From Panagrolaimus kolymaensis (Eukaryota; Nematoda; Chromadorea; Rhabditida; Panagrolaimidae): a stretch of 64,000 bases of DNA. The first letter of the stretch is position 1; each line of letters opens with the position of its first letter. The notes under the pieces are model-generated. The model had not been told where the DNA came from and searched no databases. It saw only the letters and a program-made list of their open reading frames with translations. The stretch is from assembly GCA_028622995.1 (NCBI GenBank), contig JAJQJQ010000011.1:2604001-2668000 (forward strand). The letters are read 5' to 3'. Below are positions 27,867-39,592 of this stretch, one piece after another. Position numbers and translations under genes: made by a program.

Positions 27867-29023
27867 TTAAAAGTTAACGCCATCATCGATGCAAAGACTC
27901 TTGCCTTGTCGACGATGAAGATATGGTACAAGGTGTTCATAAGGCGGCATAAAGATTTTTCTTCGATTTCTAATTTCCATCATTTTACCACCGCTATCAC
28001 CCGCCAAGCTTGAAGAGGTCAGAGAAAGAAAGTTGGCAAGTGCGTGGACATAAATGCGAGTATGGGAACCTTCAATCTATAAACATTTACTTAAATATGC
28101 AACGTTTTGAGAAAACCAAATATCTTACTATATCGATCCAAACACCATTGGATTGAGATTGGAAAAAGCCTCTCAGACGCTCCTCCAATTCATCCAACAT
28201 TACATATGGGACACCTCGCTTGCGGCTTAATATGCTTTTATGCTTATTATCAAGCTTTTCAAAGCATGCATGAGCAGAATAAGCTGGATGATCTATAGAA
28301 GAAACCCAATAATGGACGACCTCCCAAAAGCGATAATAAACTTACACCGTCGCTTCTCTTCATCGGTCATCGACTTATACGATTTCGGAATTTTAATAGG
28401 TTTTCCACCTAATACATGCTCAAAGCTATCCTCACTTGCCGTTCCTTGATGATTATATTCAAGTTCTTCAAGAAACTTTTCTTGATCCTCCTCGGATTTA
28501 TCCATAAAGGATTGCCACATTTCCATTGAATTTTTGTCTAAGAAAAGACGAGAAAATGCAGTGATAATATGAGGCGCCATATCAGAAAAATCTTCACAGA
28601 TATCATCTTGATCGGCATGATTCATGATTAAATGAGCTAAAAGAAGAATAAGTAAATAATGATAAATAAAAAATCTTTGACTACCATTTTCAACTCGTCT
28701 TCTCTTTTTGGATCCCATGTTAGGTTTTATGTTAACCCCATCGCTACCAATGTTGCCAGCGGCACGTTGAAAGCGGCGAAGAACTCGCTCTTGTCGGGTC
28801 TTCTTTTTCTTTTTTTCATCTTGAGCTACGACAGCCCGAATAGCGCGAACATCAGCAGGGTCGATATCATTTTCAGATTCAGTGGCAAATTCAGAATCAG
28901 AGAAAACGTAACTGAAATGAAATATAATAATTTCATAATAATATGAGATGAAATAAATTACTCTCTGTAATCAATGGGAACATCTTCAATGCGAACTTTT
29001 TGGCGAGGCTTGATGACACCCAT
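27867..29023 (-). CDS. R3H-domain protein resembling R3HDM4
   Basis: Five exons: 29023-28962, 28911-28685, 28636-28346, 28292-28129, 28076-27867; 317 aa. The N-terminus is charged (KKKKKTRQERVLRRFQ), resembling the R3H-associated region. The middle contains an acidic helix-rich part and the motif FEHVLGGKPIKIPKSYKSM. A C-terminal half follows with RGVPYVMLDELEERLRGFF and the R-x3-H core (TRIYVHALANFLSL) expected of an R3H domain, a single-stranded nucleic-acid binding fold. The order and spacing resemble vertebrate R3HDM4 (268 aa), whose function is poorly known. The R3H core is visible in the sequence; the R3HDM4 match is from memory of the family. All splice joins are canonical and in frame. 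Confidence 0.75.
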
Positions 29024-30045
29024 GTTGATATCAAAGGAACTTTTTAGCAATAAATTTAAGAATAAAAAATAAAGTTTAAGCGAGCAGAAATATACAGCTG
29101 TCTAAAAAAATTTAACTGATTAAAATCAATAAAGAAAATGAACAAAATGTTGTGGTTTTATTAACACGAACAACAAAAAAAGAAGAAAAGAAAAACAGAG
29201 GAAAAATAAATGAGCGACAATTGGATTTCGTGTCAACGAGGAGAGAGTCATGTGATGACCGCATAAGTGTGTGCTGCGCAGAAAGATGCTGAAATTACAT
29301 TGAATCCTGGTTTATTTCAATGACATACATAGCTTTGCGGATATCAGTGGAAAAATAGCTGTGTATTGAAATCGATAAATTGGTAAAAACCGTTGTAAAA
29401 AATTACACTAAAAACAAGGTGACAAAATAAAAGTACGGCTAATGTTAAAAAATGAATGCGCTAACACGAGACTGCATGCATGATGGTCGATGATCAAAAT
29501 AATGAGGGCGCAACACAATTGAAAAGATTGCACAATATTTTGCAGTTCGAAAGATGCTTTATTGGAAAATATATTTTGACACAACTGCTAGTAGCATTGA
29601 AATCGTTTTCGTTTTAAGATTGTTTCATTAAATTTTCAATTTTTTTAGCTTGAAAATATATTTTTGGCTTTCATGGTATTCTTGGATATTGTTAGATTAG
29701 AGTTATAAAATAAATAATTACAGATAAGAACAGAGACGACGAAGCGATTAGTTATGGATTAGGTAAAGAAGAAATAATAATAGAAACGAAGATAAAACGA
29801 AAGGAATCTGATTCTGATAAAATCTTGGATGAATTGAAAATAAAAACTGACAATGCCTTTGCTGAAATCTCTGAAGCAAATACAAGGACGCCATTGTTAG
29901 AAAAAAACTAAAAATGGGACATAAAAATTTGTAAATATAAAGTTGTAGTACAAATTCAAAATGGAACAACATTTAATTACATATACAAACCGTTAACAAT
30001 AAAACTAGTAAACAAAAAGAAAAAATACAAAAAAGAACATAATCA
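29024..30045. other. Intergenic, R3H promoter and CCCH gene 3' region
   Basis: 1.0 kb between two minus-strand genes. It contains no exon series. Open frames at 29748-29972 are the complement of T-rich sequence. No repeats or terminators recognised. Confidence 0.4.
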
Positions 30046-30732
30046 TCAAGAAGTATGCATAGTTGGAAAATCAAAAGCAACCGAAGAAAGAAGACTCTCC
30101 ATAGCAACGTTTTCAGATTGAGATTGCTTACGAGGTGGAGGAGGTGAATAAGATGCAGCTGTTCGACGATATCCATGTTTATTGAAGCTTGATGGTGTTT
30201 TGATAGGTTTCTTAGATAAAGGTTTTGAAAATGCATGAGATGGTGAAGCCCGACGATAGAAGTTTGAAGTTGTAGTTGGAATATCAAACGCAACAGCAGA
30301 AAGAAGATTCTCCATATTAACGTTTTCAGATTGAGATTGTTTATGATATGAAGGACGTGAATATGGTGTATCTGTGCGACGAGATGCATGTTTATTGTAG
30401 AATGTTGGCGGTTTGACAGGTTTCTTAGCAAAAGATTGTGAAAATGCATAAGGTGAAGAAGTCACATGATTGAATTTTTGATTCATTGAAATATCAAAAG
30501 CACCAGGAGAAAGACGATTTTCCATAGCAGCGTTTTCAGCTTGATATTGTTTACGAGGTGGAGGAGGCGAATAAGATACAGCTGTTCGACGAGATCCATG
30601 TTTATTGAAGCTTGTTGATGGTCTGATAGGTCTCTTAGATAAAGGTTTTGAAAATGCATGATGTGTTGAAGCCGGACGATATGGAGTTATAGTTGGAATA
30701 TCAAACGCAACAGAAGAAAGAAGATTCCCCAT
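30046..30732 (-). repeat. Tandem repeat, about 210 bp unit, inside CCCH gene
   Basis: Three diverged units start at 30732, 30525 and 30315 (207, 210 and 213 bp), with a partial unit from 30102 to the stop codon. All are in frame. Units 1 and 3 are more alike than either is to unit 2 (for example AFSKPLSK and SYSPPPPRKQ occur in 1 and 3). Confidence 0.9.
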
Positions 30733-31659
30733 AGTTTTCATTTCAGAGTGAGATTGTTTACGAGATGACGGCCGTAAAAATTCATGAGGTGAAGACACAC
30801 GATTGAACGTTTGAGGCGTTGAATGATAATCCATTGATCGAGAATCTTTACGACGAGATGACAACGGTGTAAAGTTGGCTGAAACATCGCTTTCCAAATC
30901 CTAAAATAAAGGTTTAAATTAAACATTAATGAAACAGCAAGGATACTTACACCGTCAAAGAGAGGCTTCGTGTATTCATCGAGTGGTTGATGAGAAAAAC
31001 GACATTTAGGGTCTTCACATTTGTTAAGATGAAAATATTTACAAGGAAATTCACCATGAAGAAAGTTGCATCTCAAACCTTGTTTGCAAAGACCATTGAG
31101 ATAGACTGGGCATAATTCAGGATGACAACCAGAATCTGATGCATTATGGCTATAGGAGCATAAGTCACCTTTTCGACAACGACCTTCACGGTAAAATTTA
31201 CAAATCAAATTTCCAACTTCTGCTTTTTGTTTATCACGTTTGGATAATTTTGCAGGCAAAGATGGAGGAGGCGTATTCGAAGCTATTCCGTCATCTGAAG
31301 CTGAAATCATACCACCATCACCTGAAGTTGAAATACGAGCATCGTCAAAATCTGAATGATAAACAAGACATAAAAAAAGATAGGTATAAATTAATTTTAC
31401 TTTGTTCCTGATTTCTCCATGTTTCGCTTTTCTGTACAAAAGGGCTTCTTGATTTTTCTTTATGACATACATCTTCGCGGTCATCAAGCACTTCACCTTT
31501 TACTAAAGTTTCCACCTTTTCAACATCAGCATGCTCTTCTTCCTTGTTATTTATTGTTGGCTCCACTTCAATTTTAATAACATTTTCACCAGGTTGACTA
31601 TATTTTCGAAGCTTTTCTACCAATCTCGTTGCAATATCACAAACTTCAACTTTGATCAT
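30046..31659 (-). CDS. ZC3H4/6/8-type CCCH protein with tandem repeats
   Basis: Three exons: 31659-31401, 31351-30951, 30900-30046; 504 aa. The first 150 residues are acidic and variable. Three CCCH fingers follow back-to-back: C-x7-C-x5-C-x3-H twice, then C-x7-C-x4-C-x3-H, with the linker GEFPCKYFH. This spacing and linker are those of ZC3H4/ZC3H6/ZC3H8 and Drosophila Su(sable), nuclear proteins that bind RNA and restrain aberrant transcripts. The C-terminal 285 residues, all in the last exon, contain three repeats of 69-71 residues plus a partial fourth. Each carries an M[EG]N-x-LS-x2-AFD-[IF] motif, an AFS-x5-K[KR]P block, an NKH-x-[SY]RR block and a proline/KQ stretch. The next upstream ORF start (31710) is GTG, so I use ATG at 31659. 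Confidence 0.85.
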
Positions 31660-33167
31660 CCTGTTTTGTTTGATTGATTGCTGCTTTGTAGTTTCGCGAT
31701 GAAAGAACACAGTAAGAAGTCCAAATCAACTTTAAAATGTTTCACTGAAAAAAATCATCAAGTTTTTAGCAAATATGTTAATTAAGTTTTTTGTACATAC
31801 CTTTGATTTGAAATAGAAGCAAAAGAAATCAGATTATAAAAGTTTTTGATAAATCTAGAAAGATAAAAACATTAATATTTTATTGAATTTAGAAAAATTC
31901 GATAGCAAAATTGCTTGTAAAATCGCGAGGAATACATAACAAAACGATAAAAATAAATGAGTTGATTTTGATTTTATTAATTTTTTCTGATCCACAAACA
32001 ACAAAAACAAGACTCTTTGAATGAAACAGCAACTTTGGAGATTGAACAATGAAAAAAAAAAAATGGAATGAAAACCCTAAAAAGACTCTCGACGCTTCTT
32101 CCCATTTGCACACATTAGTGGCAAAATGCAATGAAATCGCGCGTAATCGTCTGCAAAATTTCTTCAACGATGATCGACAGTTGAAATATTCGTTCAAATC
32201 CATCTATGTATTTATAAATTATAACTCAAACTCAATGGTTGTTCATTTATTATGAATTCGATTTTACTAGCTAAATAAGTTGTGAAGAAAATAATCAAAA
32301 TCAAATAGAAAATGGATAAAATATTATCAAACAATTACTGTAAAATAAATAAAATATTAGAAGATTGAATCAACTTTTATTTATGCAAGAAATAATGGGT
32401 GTAATTTTTTAAAGTTGAATAGCAGCTTTTATTTCATATTTACTTCTGTTTTCTACGCTTTTGCAATAATAGATTGGTTTCGATTTACTGTAATAACAAC
32501 TTTTTTGTGTACCTTTCGTTTATTTTCCATATTGATTACTTTTGAAAAAATGACATTGACCAATTTTGATTTTTCCAAAAAAACTTTTATTCTTGAATTC
32601 AGCCCCTCAAAATAAAATTCTTTTAACTATTGTGAGTCATTCATGACTGACATTCGTTGTTTTTTTTTTAGAAAGATGGAAGAGGAACCACGTGTTCACG
32701 TGCTATAGCAACATTTATGTCTGACACTTTTTTTTATTTTTTTTATGAAAGTCGTCCATCCTTTTGAAATTATTTTTTCTTTCATTTGGAAGCTGAGTTA
32801 TAAAAAATTAAGAAATTATTTTATGTATGTGCAGTGCAGTCTTGAAATTTTTTTTGCAAAAAGCATAACTGCAAAAAAAAAGAAGAATTTTCTTGCAATG
32901 AATAACCTCCTGGTTAAAAATAGACTGAAACAACTTCCTCATGATTTTATATATGTATTGTTGTTGATGGTGAAAGGTGGATTTATTGTTTTTTTGAGTT
33001 AAAAGTTTTCACCCTTGTTTTTTATTGATCCTGGAAAAATAACAAATGTGATCTCTGCGTGAAAAAAAAAAATAAAGTTGTAAGTTCTTACTCATTTTTT
33101 TTGCTGATGAAAGGAAAAAGTTTTCTTATCATACATAGATAATCTTCCTCAACATGTGAGTGTGAAG
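31660..33167. other. Intergenic, upstream of CCCH gene
   Basis: 1.5 kb up to the edge of the MITE. It includes a pair of CACGTG boxes at 32689-32694 and 32697-32702. Open frames here lack motifs. Confidence 0.4.
32689..32702. promoter_or_regulatory. Two adjacent CACGTG E-boxes
   Basis: CACGTG TT CACGTG: two perfect palindromic E-boxes separated by 2 bp, the core bound by bHLH-zip factors such as MXL/MML and HLH-30/TFEB in nematodes. It lies about 1 kb upstream of the CCCH gene. A role is inferred only from the motif. Confidence 0.3.
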
Positions 33168-33554
33168 CAGTGTTGTCGATTAATAGAAATCCTTCGATTA
33201 TCGATTTCGATTAATCGAAAATAATCGAAATTTTTCGGTTTTCGATTATCGATCGATTAATCGAAAATCGAAAGTCACGATTATCGATTACGATTAATCG
33301 AAATTTCCGATTAATCGAACGATTAATCGGTCAAAAATCGCATCGAAAATCAAAAAATACGTTAAAAAATAGAAATCTTCGATTATCGATTTCGATTAAT
33401 CGAAATTAATCGAAATTTTTCGATTATCGATTATCGATCGATTAATCGAAAATCGAAAGTCTCGATTAATCGATTCGATTAATCGAAAATAATCGAATTT
33501 CGATCGGTTATTTTTCGATTAGTCGTTCGATTAATCGAATAATCGACAACACTG
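33168..33554. mobile_element. hAT-type MITE, 387 bp
   Basis: The element starts CAGTGTTGTCGATTA and ends with its exact inverted copy (15-bp terminal inverted repeat). It is flanked by a perfect 8-bp duplication, GTGTGAAG, at 33160-33167 and 33555-33562. The 8-bp target duplication and CAGTG terminus are those of the hAT superfamily. The interior has no coding capacity. It is built almost wholly of variants of ATCGATTAATCGAAA and their complements, so that nearly the whole element can fold on itself. It would need a transposase supplied elsewhere. Confidence 0.9.
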
Positions 33555-34935
33555 GTGTGAAGGACAAAAAAGCACGTTGTCGTCGGCTTAACCAACTTTA
33601 TTGTTTTGAAAGGAGATTGTTGCAATTGCGATTGTTTCTGGGATGAATTTTTTAATCGCCTTTGAAAGTCAAAAGGTTGCAGCGATCAGGCCATTTCAAT
33701 ATCGATTAGAAATGAAACAAAAAATTATTTAGGAAAAAAGTACTGCAAATTTTAACCATTTCAAAAAAATTCAAGTTTTCTTTAAAAAATATATAGCATA
33801 TTTTGATTTCAATAACTCAGCAAACCAATGTCAACAATCTTTCTGTTATGAACTCGTTATTGTTGTTGTTTTTTATGCTACTTTTATTAACTCTCTCCAA
33901 ACAAAATAAATCTGCCATCACTTTGTTTTTTTATTGCAAAATTCAAAAGCAAACTTAAATATGTTTATATCCTCTGATGATGAGAGATATTTATTTATCA
34001 ATATTTAAAAAAATAAAAATAACAACAACCATTACAAATCAAACTTAAAGTTGCTGTTTTTCATTAAATCAAAATAAAAACTGTAAACATCCCTCTTCTT
34101 ATTTTCTAGAAAAGCTATGCTATTTTCCTTTTTTTCTTTTCTTTTTGAAGAACACTAATAAATGCAGGAGATGTTCACGTGCAAAAAAGCATTGCTTTTT
34201 TCTCGACATACAGCGGCGAAGTCCCATATGAAGAAGAGCACGACCGACGTTGACCAACCAAGGCGCGCTTTTTTTGGTAAGGAGAGAAGAGGTCGATGAA
34301 GGCTTTTGTTTGAAAGAAGAAAGAAAACGCATTTATTCTTTGGTTGTTTCTTAAAAACAAAAAAATGCAACTTCAGCAATAAAAAAAACTCAAAAGCAAT
34401 GTGAATCAGAATAGTGATAGCAAAAAACTCACTGGTTTTAGAGTTGATTGCAACTTTTAACTGTACAAATACGACTCATTTTCAATCTTTACTTTTTTTC
34501 TCTTTTAGATGCTTCGAATTTCCTTGTTATTACTCGAATCAAACAACTTTCAAAATATATTTTTTTATTAGGTTTTTTAACAATTTTTATTATTAATAAA
34601 ATTCAAAAAATAACAATTAAAATTCTTTGCAAAATAACAAAACAACTCCCCGTTATTAGATTGTTTTAAATAAATATTTAAAGATTGATTCATGGAATCA
34701 ACAATGGACGGATGGATGTAAATATATGGTGTTATAATCATCATCTTCCATTTGGTGGCAAGATTATAGCAATATGTTGGAAGAAGATTTATTAAAATAA
34801 TAATAATGATAGCAGCAGCTTCTGCACTTTTAATAAAAACCCGAATGTTTCATTGATAAAAAAAAATAAGGTTGTTGAAGGATGAAAATTTTGTCCAGCA
34901 AAATATATATCATTCATATTTGATGAAGATTTGTT
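33555..34935. other. Intergenic
   Basis: 1.4 kb after the MITE up to the stop of the small membrane protein gene. A/T-rich; no exon series, RNA gene or repeat recognised. Overlapping short open frames at 34120-34379 in three frames show no conserved features. Confidence 0.4.
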
Positions 34936-35133
34936 TTAATCTTCTTCACCATGTTTGATGCTTACAGCTTCAGCACGAGCAACAAAGATGGGCAAAATGA
35001 TACTTATTGGAAGGATGAATAATAATGAATATGCGGCATGTTGAAGCTTTGGATTGACAATTGAAACAAGAGCCCGAGTGGCTGCAAAAAGCAAGATGGT
35101 AAATTCAAGGATGTTAACAACAGCAGAAAGCAT
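34936..35133 (-). CDS. Small two-pass membrane protein, 65 aa
   Basis: A single uninterrupted exon from ATG to TAA. Two hydrophobic segments (about residues 5-22, VVNILEFTILLFAATRAL, and 33-52, AAYSLLFILPISIILPIFVA) are separated by a short polar loop, with a charged C-terminus (IKHGEED). Codon use is balanced compared with the surrounding homopolymer-rich DNA, and the composition is that of a real protein. I do not recognise the family. A helical hairpin in an internal membrane is plausible. Confidence 0.6.
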   Translation of the reverse strand: MLSAVVNILEFTILLFAATRALVSIVNPKLQHAAYSLLFILPISIILPIFVARAEAVSIKHGEED

Positions 35134-38100
35134 GATTGATTATTTTTGGGAGTTTTTAAATTTTGGTAGTAAAATACTATCAGAAAGTTAAATTTATTTT
35201 AACTTAACGAGCCTCTTTTATACTCCTCGTCCTTCTCTCTTTTGTAAGGGGTATCTCCTCCTTCTTTTTTAAGAAAGAAATATAAAAAGAGAGAGAGAAA
35301 GAATATGAAAGACTAGGCGGCGAGAAAGGCGGAGCGACAAAAACAAAAAATAAGTGCAGTCGCCCCATGCATTTCCCGTGGCTTTGAAAAAAAATAATAT
35401 GGGGAAGCAAAAATAGACTACATTAACACTTTTTTGCCTGTTAAAAAAAAGATAAAAAAAAAAGTGAGAGTCAAATTTTAGGCTAAAATAGTGATTGCTG
35501 TGGAAAAAAAACATATGTTCGAAGCATCCTTGGCACGAGTTATCATCACACACAACATGTTGAGAACTGCAAAAGTAAAAAAAATAAAATGAAAGGTTGT
35601 TGTCGTTTATGAGATCCCAAAAATAGAAAGATATAAGATATTGTTTTATTTTTAGAAACACACAGTTGTTGCTTGCCCTCATTCTTTTGGTAAGCAGTTT
35701 AATTTTCGGCTTCAAAGTAGCATTGATATTATTTCATTAAAATCATTTTAGACAAAAAAACAATAAACCTTCAAAAATTTTGCAAAAGAAAATGATAAAC
35801 AAATCCAACCATGAAAATAAAAGCGATATGAAAAGAGAAAACAGGATTGAAAAGTTAGGCAATAAAAAATATTAAGGGTAACGATTTGATTGTAATCGGT
35901 TTAAAGCTGCTTTATTCATTTTTTAGCTGTGAATGTTAAAATTAACACCTTCTGTGATGAAAATGGTAATTAATCTTGCTTGATAAACTAATAAAAAAAT
36001 TATTACAGTTTCCAATCAAGATTGTTTGTGTTTTTTTTTTCATTTCAATGTCCGTCAGTTTTTTCAATTTTCTACCTTTTTTATTTTCATTTTTAGGTAA
36101 GAAAAAAATCAATCACTTTTAAATTTAATGGAGTTTTTTTCCTTCAATTTTTTCAAAGGCTTGAATCGACCTCGAATTTGGTGGCGTTGATGGTGCTCAA
36201 CTGTTTCAATGCAAAATAATGCAATGTGATCTTTCGCCTTTTTTTACTATCGTTCATGTCCATCAAGAAAAAAAATGCAATTTTTTTTATTTTCAAATGT
36301 TTTTATACCTTTAAAAGGAAGTCAAACGTGTTTTTACCTTTCTTTCAATTTCTTTCAAGAGCAAAAGAAATTTTTTTGTGAAAAGAAAAAAACAAACCCA
36401 AAAATGAAATAAAGCCAAAAAAAAAGGACGGAAAAAATTAAAACACGAGAGAAAAATTCACATGCACGTTCATGTGAAGCAGATGCAGCTGACATGAGCC
36501 CTTTGAAATATAAAAAAAAGAGCAAAAGCTAAATGCGAAAAAAAGGGACGACGAAAAAAGCGATAACAGTTGTCTGAACTAACAATAACTACCTAACTGG
36601 CTTTGGCCACTTTTTATGTCTATTAAAAAAGCTAAAGTTCTTCCATTTTTTTTATAACTAAAGTGCAGGTTTAATTAATTACGTCTCTCTTTTCTTAAAA
36701 ATTTCTTTTCACATTTTTTTGAAAAAGCTTTTTTTCAATCAGGAAAAATATAATTTTTATAAGCCAAATCAAACCACAAGACTAAAGCAAGCGTCTTATC
36801 AGCCGCTCGACTAAAACCATGTTTTTCATTAACTTTTTTTCTGTGATATAAAAATTTGACAAAAAAGAAAACAATGCTGAAAAAAAAATTGTTTGCAAAA
36901 CTCATACATAAATTTTAAAATGTCCATGTCTCTTTGAAAAAAAAACCTTTAAAAGTTTCGAAAGTTCTTTTTTGTTATTACTTTGTTATTGAATGAAGAA
37001 AGAGTAAACAACAAAGAAAGAGAGAAGAAGGTTGGAAAGAAAATAGTGGACACTACATTTTTTATGAAATTCATCTAGCATGTAAATACGCGCACATGTA
37101 TGATGGAAGAGAAAATGGATAATGAAAGCAAGCTATCATGAAAGAAAATGAGCTCATGGATATTTCTTTAGCTAAACATAAATATTTTGTGTTTATCCAA
37201 ATAAATAATAATTTGCTTAATTTTTTTCTCAAAATTTTAATGAAATATTTTCGATAATCCAATTAACTTTATAAATTTAATAGTGTTGGAATTTTATCGT
37301 CATTGTTTAATTAATTTTTTAGTTTTACCAAATTATTTCAAGGTCCATCACATTGTGTTACGATTCCTTCTCTTCTTAAATGGTTAGAATATTGTAAAAA
37401 TTTGAGAGAAAACCTGATTTGTGCTATTTTTGCATCAATTTTTTTTACATCAGATTTGATTAAAGTTTGTTGCTATCGTTGATGTGCTGCTCTTTCAGTC
37501 ATATGCTCAGTGCATTTGTACATTTGCGGACCTTTTTTGAATACTTCGAACCACGTGTTGCAATGTTTGATTAGGGGCCATTTTCACTTTTTAAAGTAAA
37601 AACACGCGGTATCTATTATTCAATCTCTCTCTTGTATTTTATCATTCAAAAAAACGCAGTTTTAAAAAAAATTTGTTTCGAGTTTTCAGTCATAAAAAAG
37701 CAAAAAAAATTTTTTGCTGTTCCGGTTTTTTACAGAAAAGCTCGATTTTCAAAAAAAATGAGTTTTATATAAGGGTTTATACAAAGCTTATACGACAGTC
37801 AAATCACTTACATAAGCTTGGGTCTCACATTTTGGTATAAGTTTCAAGGGACAAGCAGCTTCGTGATTAATTCGAAAAAAAATAATATCATTAAAGCAAG
37901 CTTTAAAGCACTATAATATTTGTTTGCACTTTAAAAATTTATTGAAGCAAAGAACCTTCAAAAAAAAATTTCAACAAAAGCATCCTTTTTCCGCTTTTTC
38001 TTTTGCACATTTTTTTGATCTTTGCTTGAATGTTCTTCAGTGTAGTTTAGAACATTGAAAACGAAGCCATTGCAGTAACAGACAAAATAAAAAAAATGTA

Positions 38101-38338
38101 AAGCAACAAAAAAGAAATATCAAAAAATAGAAAATGCAATTTAATTGATTGCTTCCTTCCTTTTTCCTTTTAACAAAGACGCACTAAAACTAAAATTGAA
38201 CCCAAAAAATATGAAAGAAACATTTGTTTTTCATCATTTTAAATGTGCAGGCATAAAAGGGTTTACAAAGTTAATCCATTTATTTGTCAATTATTACAAT
38301 TACAATTAAAGCATAAAACATGAAATATGTATGTATTG
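35134..38338. other. Gene-poor A/T-rich intergenic stretch
   Basis: 3.2 kb with many A and T homopolymers and no supported exon. It separates the small membrane protein gene (-) from the 3' end of the MSP-domain gene (-). Confidence 0.5.
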
Positions 38339-39326
38339 TTATTGGCTACGTACAACTACAGCTACAGGAAACAAAGCACGATACAAACAAATTCCAATGA
38401 AAATAACCAAGAGTGCAAGAGCAAGAGTAACATTAGGATTCGTTCCATCAGCAGTTGAATGAGGACCAAGTTGAAATGATGGAGAATCATTTTCACTTCT
38501 AAAAAATGCAGATAATATTAAAAACATATGGAAATAAAATGTTACTTTGTAATAGTCATTTCAGCTTCATTTACATTCTTTGATAAAGCATCAAGCATGA
38601 GTTGTTCAAGTGGAGGATTGTCAGATGGACATGAAGTTGACGAATCCAAGAATGCAATAAGTCGAGTTGAAGTTGTATCATTGGTTAATCCACCAACATC
38701 AAGAAAGCGAGTAACAAGTAAAAGCTTTGGTGATGTAACTTCTTGCCATGTTTTAACAATTTTAGGTCGTTGCCATGTTAATACAACCTTTGAACTTCCT
38801 CGAGCTGCGATATGACCAGTTGCACTTGGAAGAGCCTAAAAATATATTCATCCATGAATAAAAGTAAATGACAGAGATAAAAATAAACTAACAGAAAGTA
38901 AATCCATAGTATCGGTTTTGAATTTATAATATAATGGACGATCAGAAATGTTACAAAGTAAAACAGCAACTCGAGCAACACTTGTTCGACCTTCAATGCA
39001 TTGAAAACGTAATTCAGTAGCTTGAGCAAGACGTCGACGAACAGGACTCTTATTTGGTGATGGATTGGATGTTTGAGTTGAAGCTACATCTAATGAATTT
39101 CCTATAAATTCTTCTTGATAATGATTATTATTACGATAAAGCAAAAGTACTTACGAGGTGGTGTTGTTCCTTTTGTATTGCTGTTTGCACCATTTCCCGA
39201 TTCATTGCTAGTGGAATTTGAAGATTCTGTAGAGCCATTTGATTCACCACTATCACTAAAAAGTAAATAAAAATGTTAAAAGATAATAAATAATTCAATA
39301 AGTTTAAATGCTAACCTTTTCGACAT
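38339..39326 (-). CDS. Tail-anchored MSP-domain protein (VAP-like)
   Basis: Five exons: 39326-39316 (only 11 nt), 39255-39155, 39101-38893, 38835-38546, 38498-38339; 256 aa. After an S, N and G rich start comes an MSP-like beta domain: TELRFQCIEG, VLLCNISDRPLYYKFKTD (compare the NPTDKPVxFKVKT pattern of MSP and VAP proteins), GHIAARGSSKVVLTWQRP and the strand with LVTRFLDVGG. The C-terminus has a single hydrophobic segment (VTLALALLVIFIGICLYRALF), fitting a tail anchor in the ER as in VAP and MOSPD proteins. Such domains bind FFAT-type peptides at membrane contact sites or act in sperm motility. The usual charged FFAT-binding face cannot be judged by eye. The 11-nt first exon (MSK) is supported by its donor and the intact frame but could be replaced by another start. 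Confidence 0.78.
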
Positions 39327-39592
39327 GTTTTTACAAAGCTTTGAGATGAAGCGGAATGCAAACACGAACCAGCAAAAATTGAAGAAGAAATTCAAAAAAC
39401 AAAACTTGAAAAGACGCTTTCAAAAATTTACATAAATAAATATTTTACCAAAAGCTTTTCCCATTGCACGTTCAAATTTATGCAAATTTCTTAACATTCT
39501 GCATGACTTTTTTTGATATATAAACTTCATTTGCCATCCTAAATTCTTCATTCAATCATTTATTTGATTTTGGAAGAACGTGGTTATCTAAA

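Noticed and set aside
33168..33554. Simple satellite or microsatellite
   Set aside because: The exact inverted ends and 8-bp duplication show a discrete insertion rather than a satellite.
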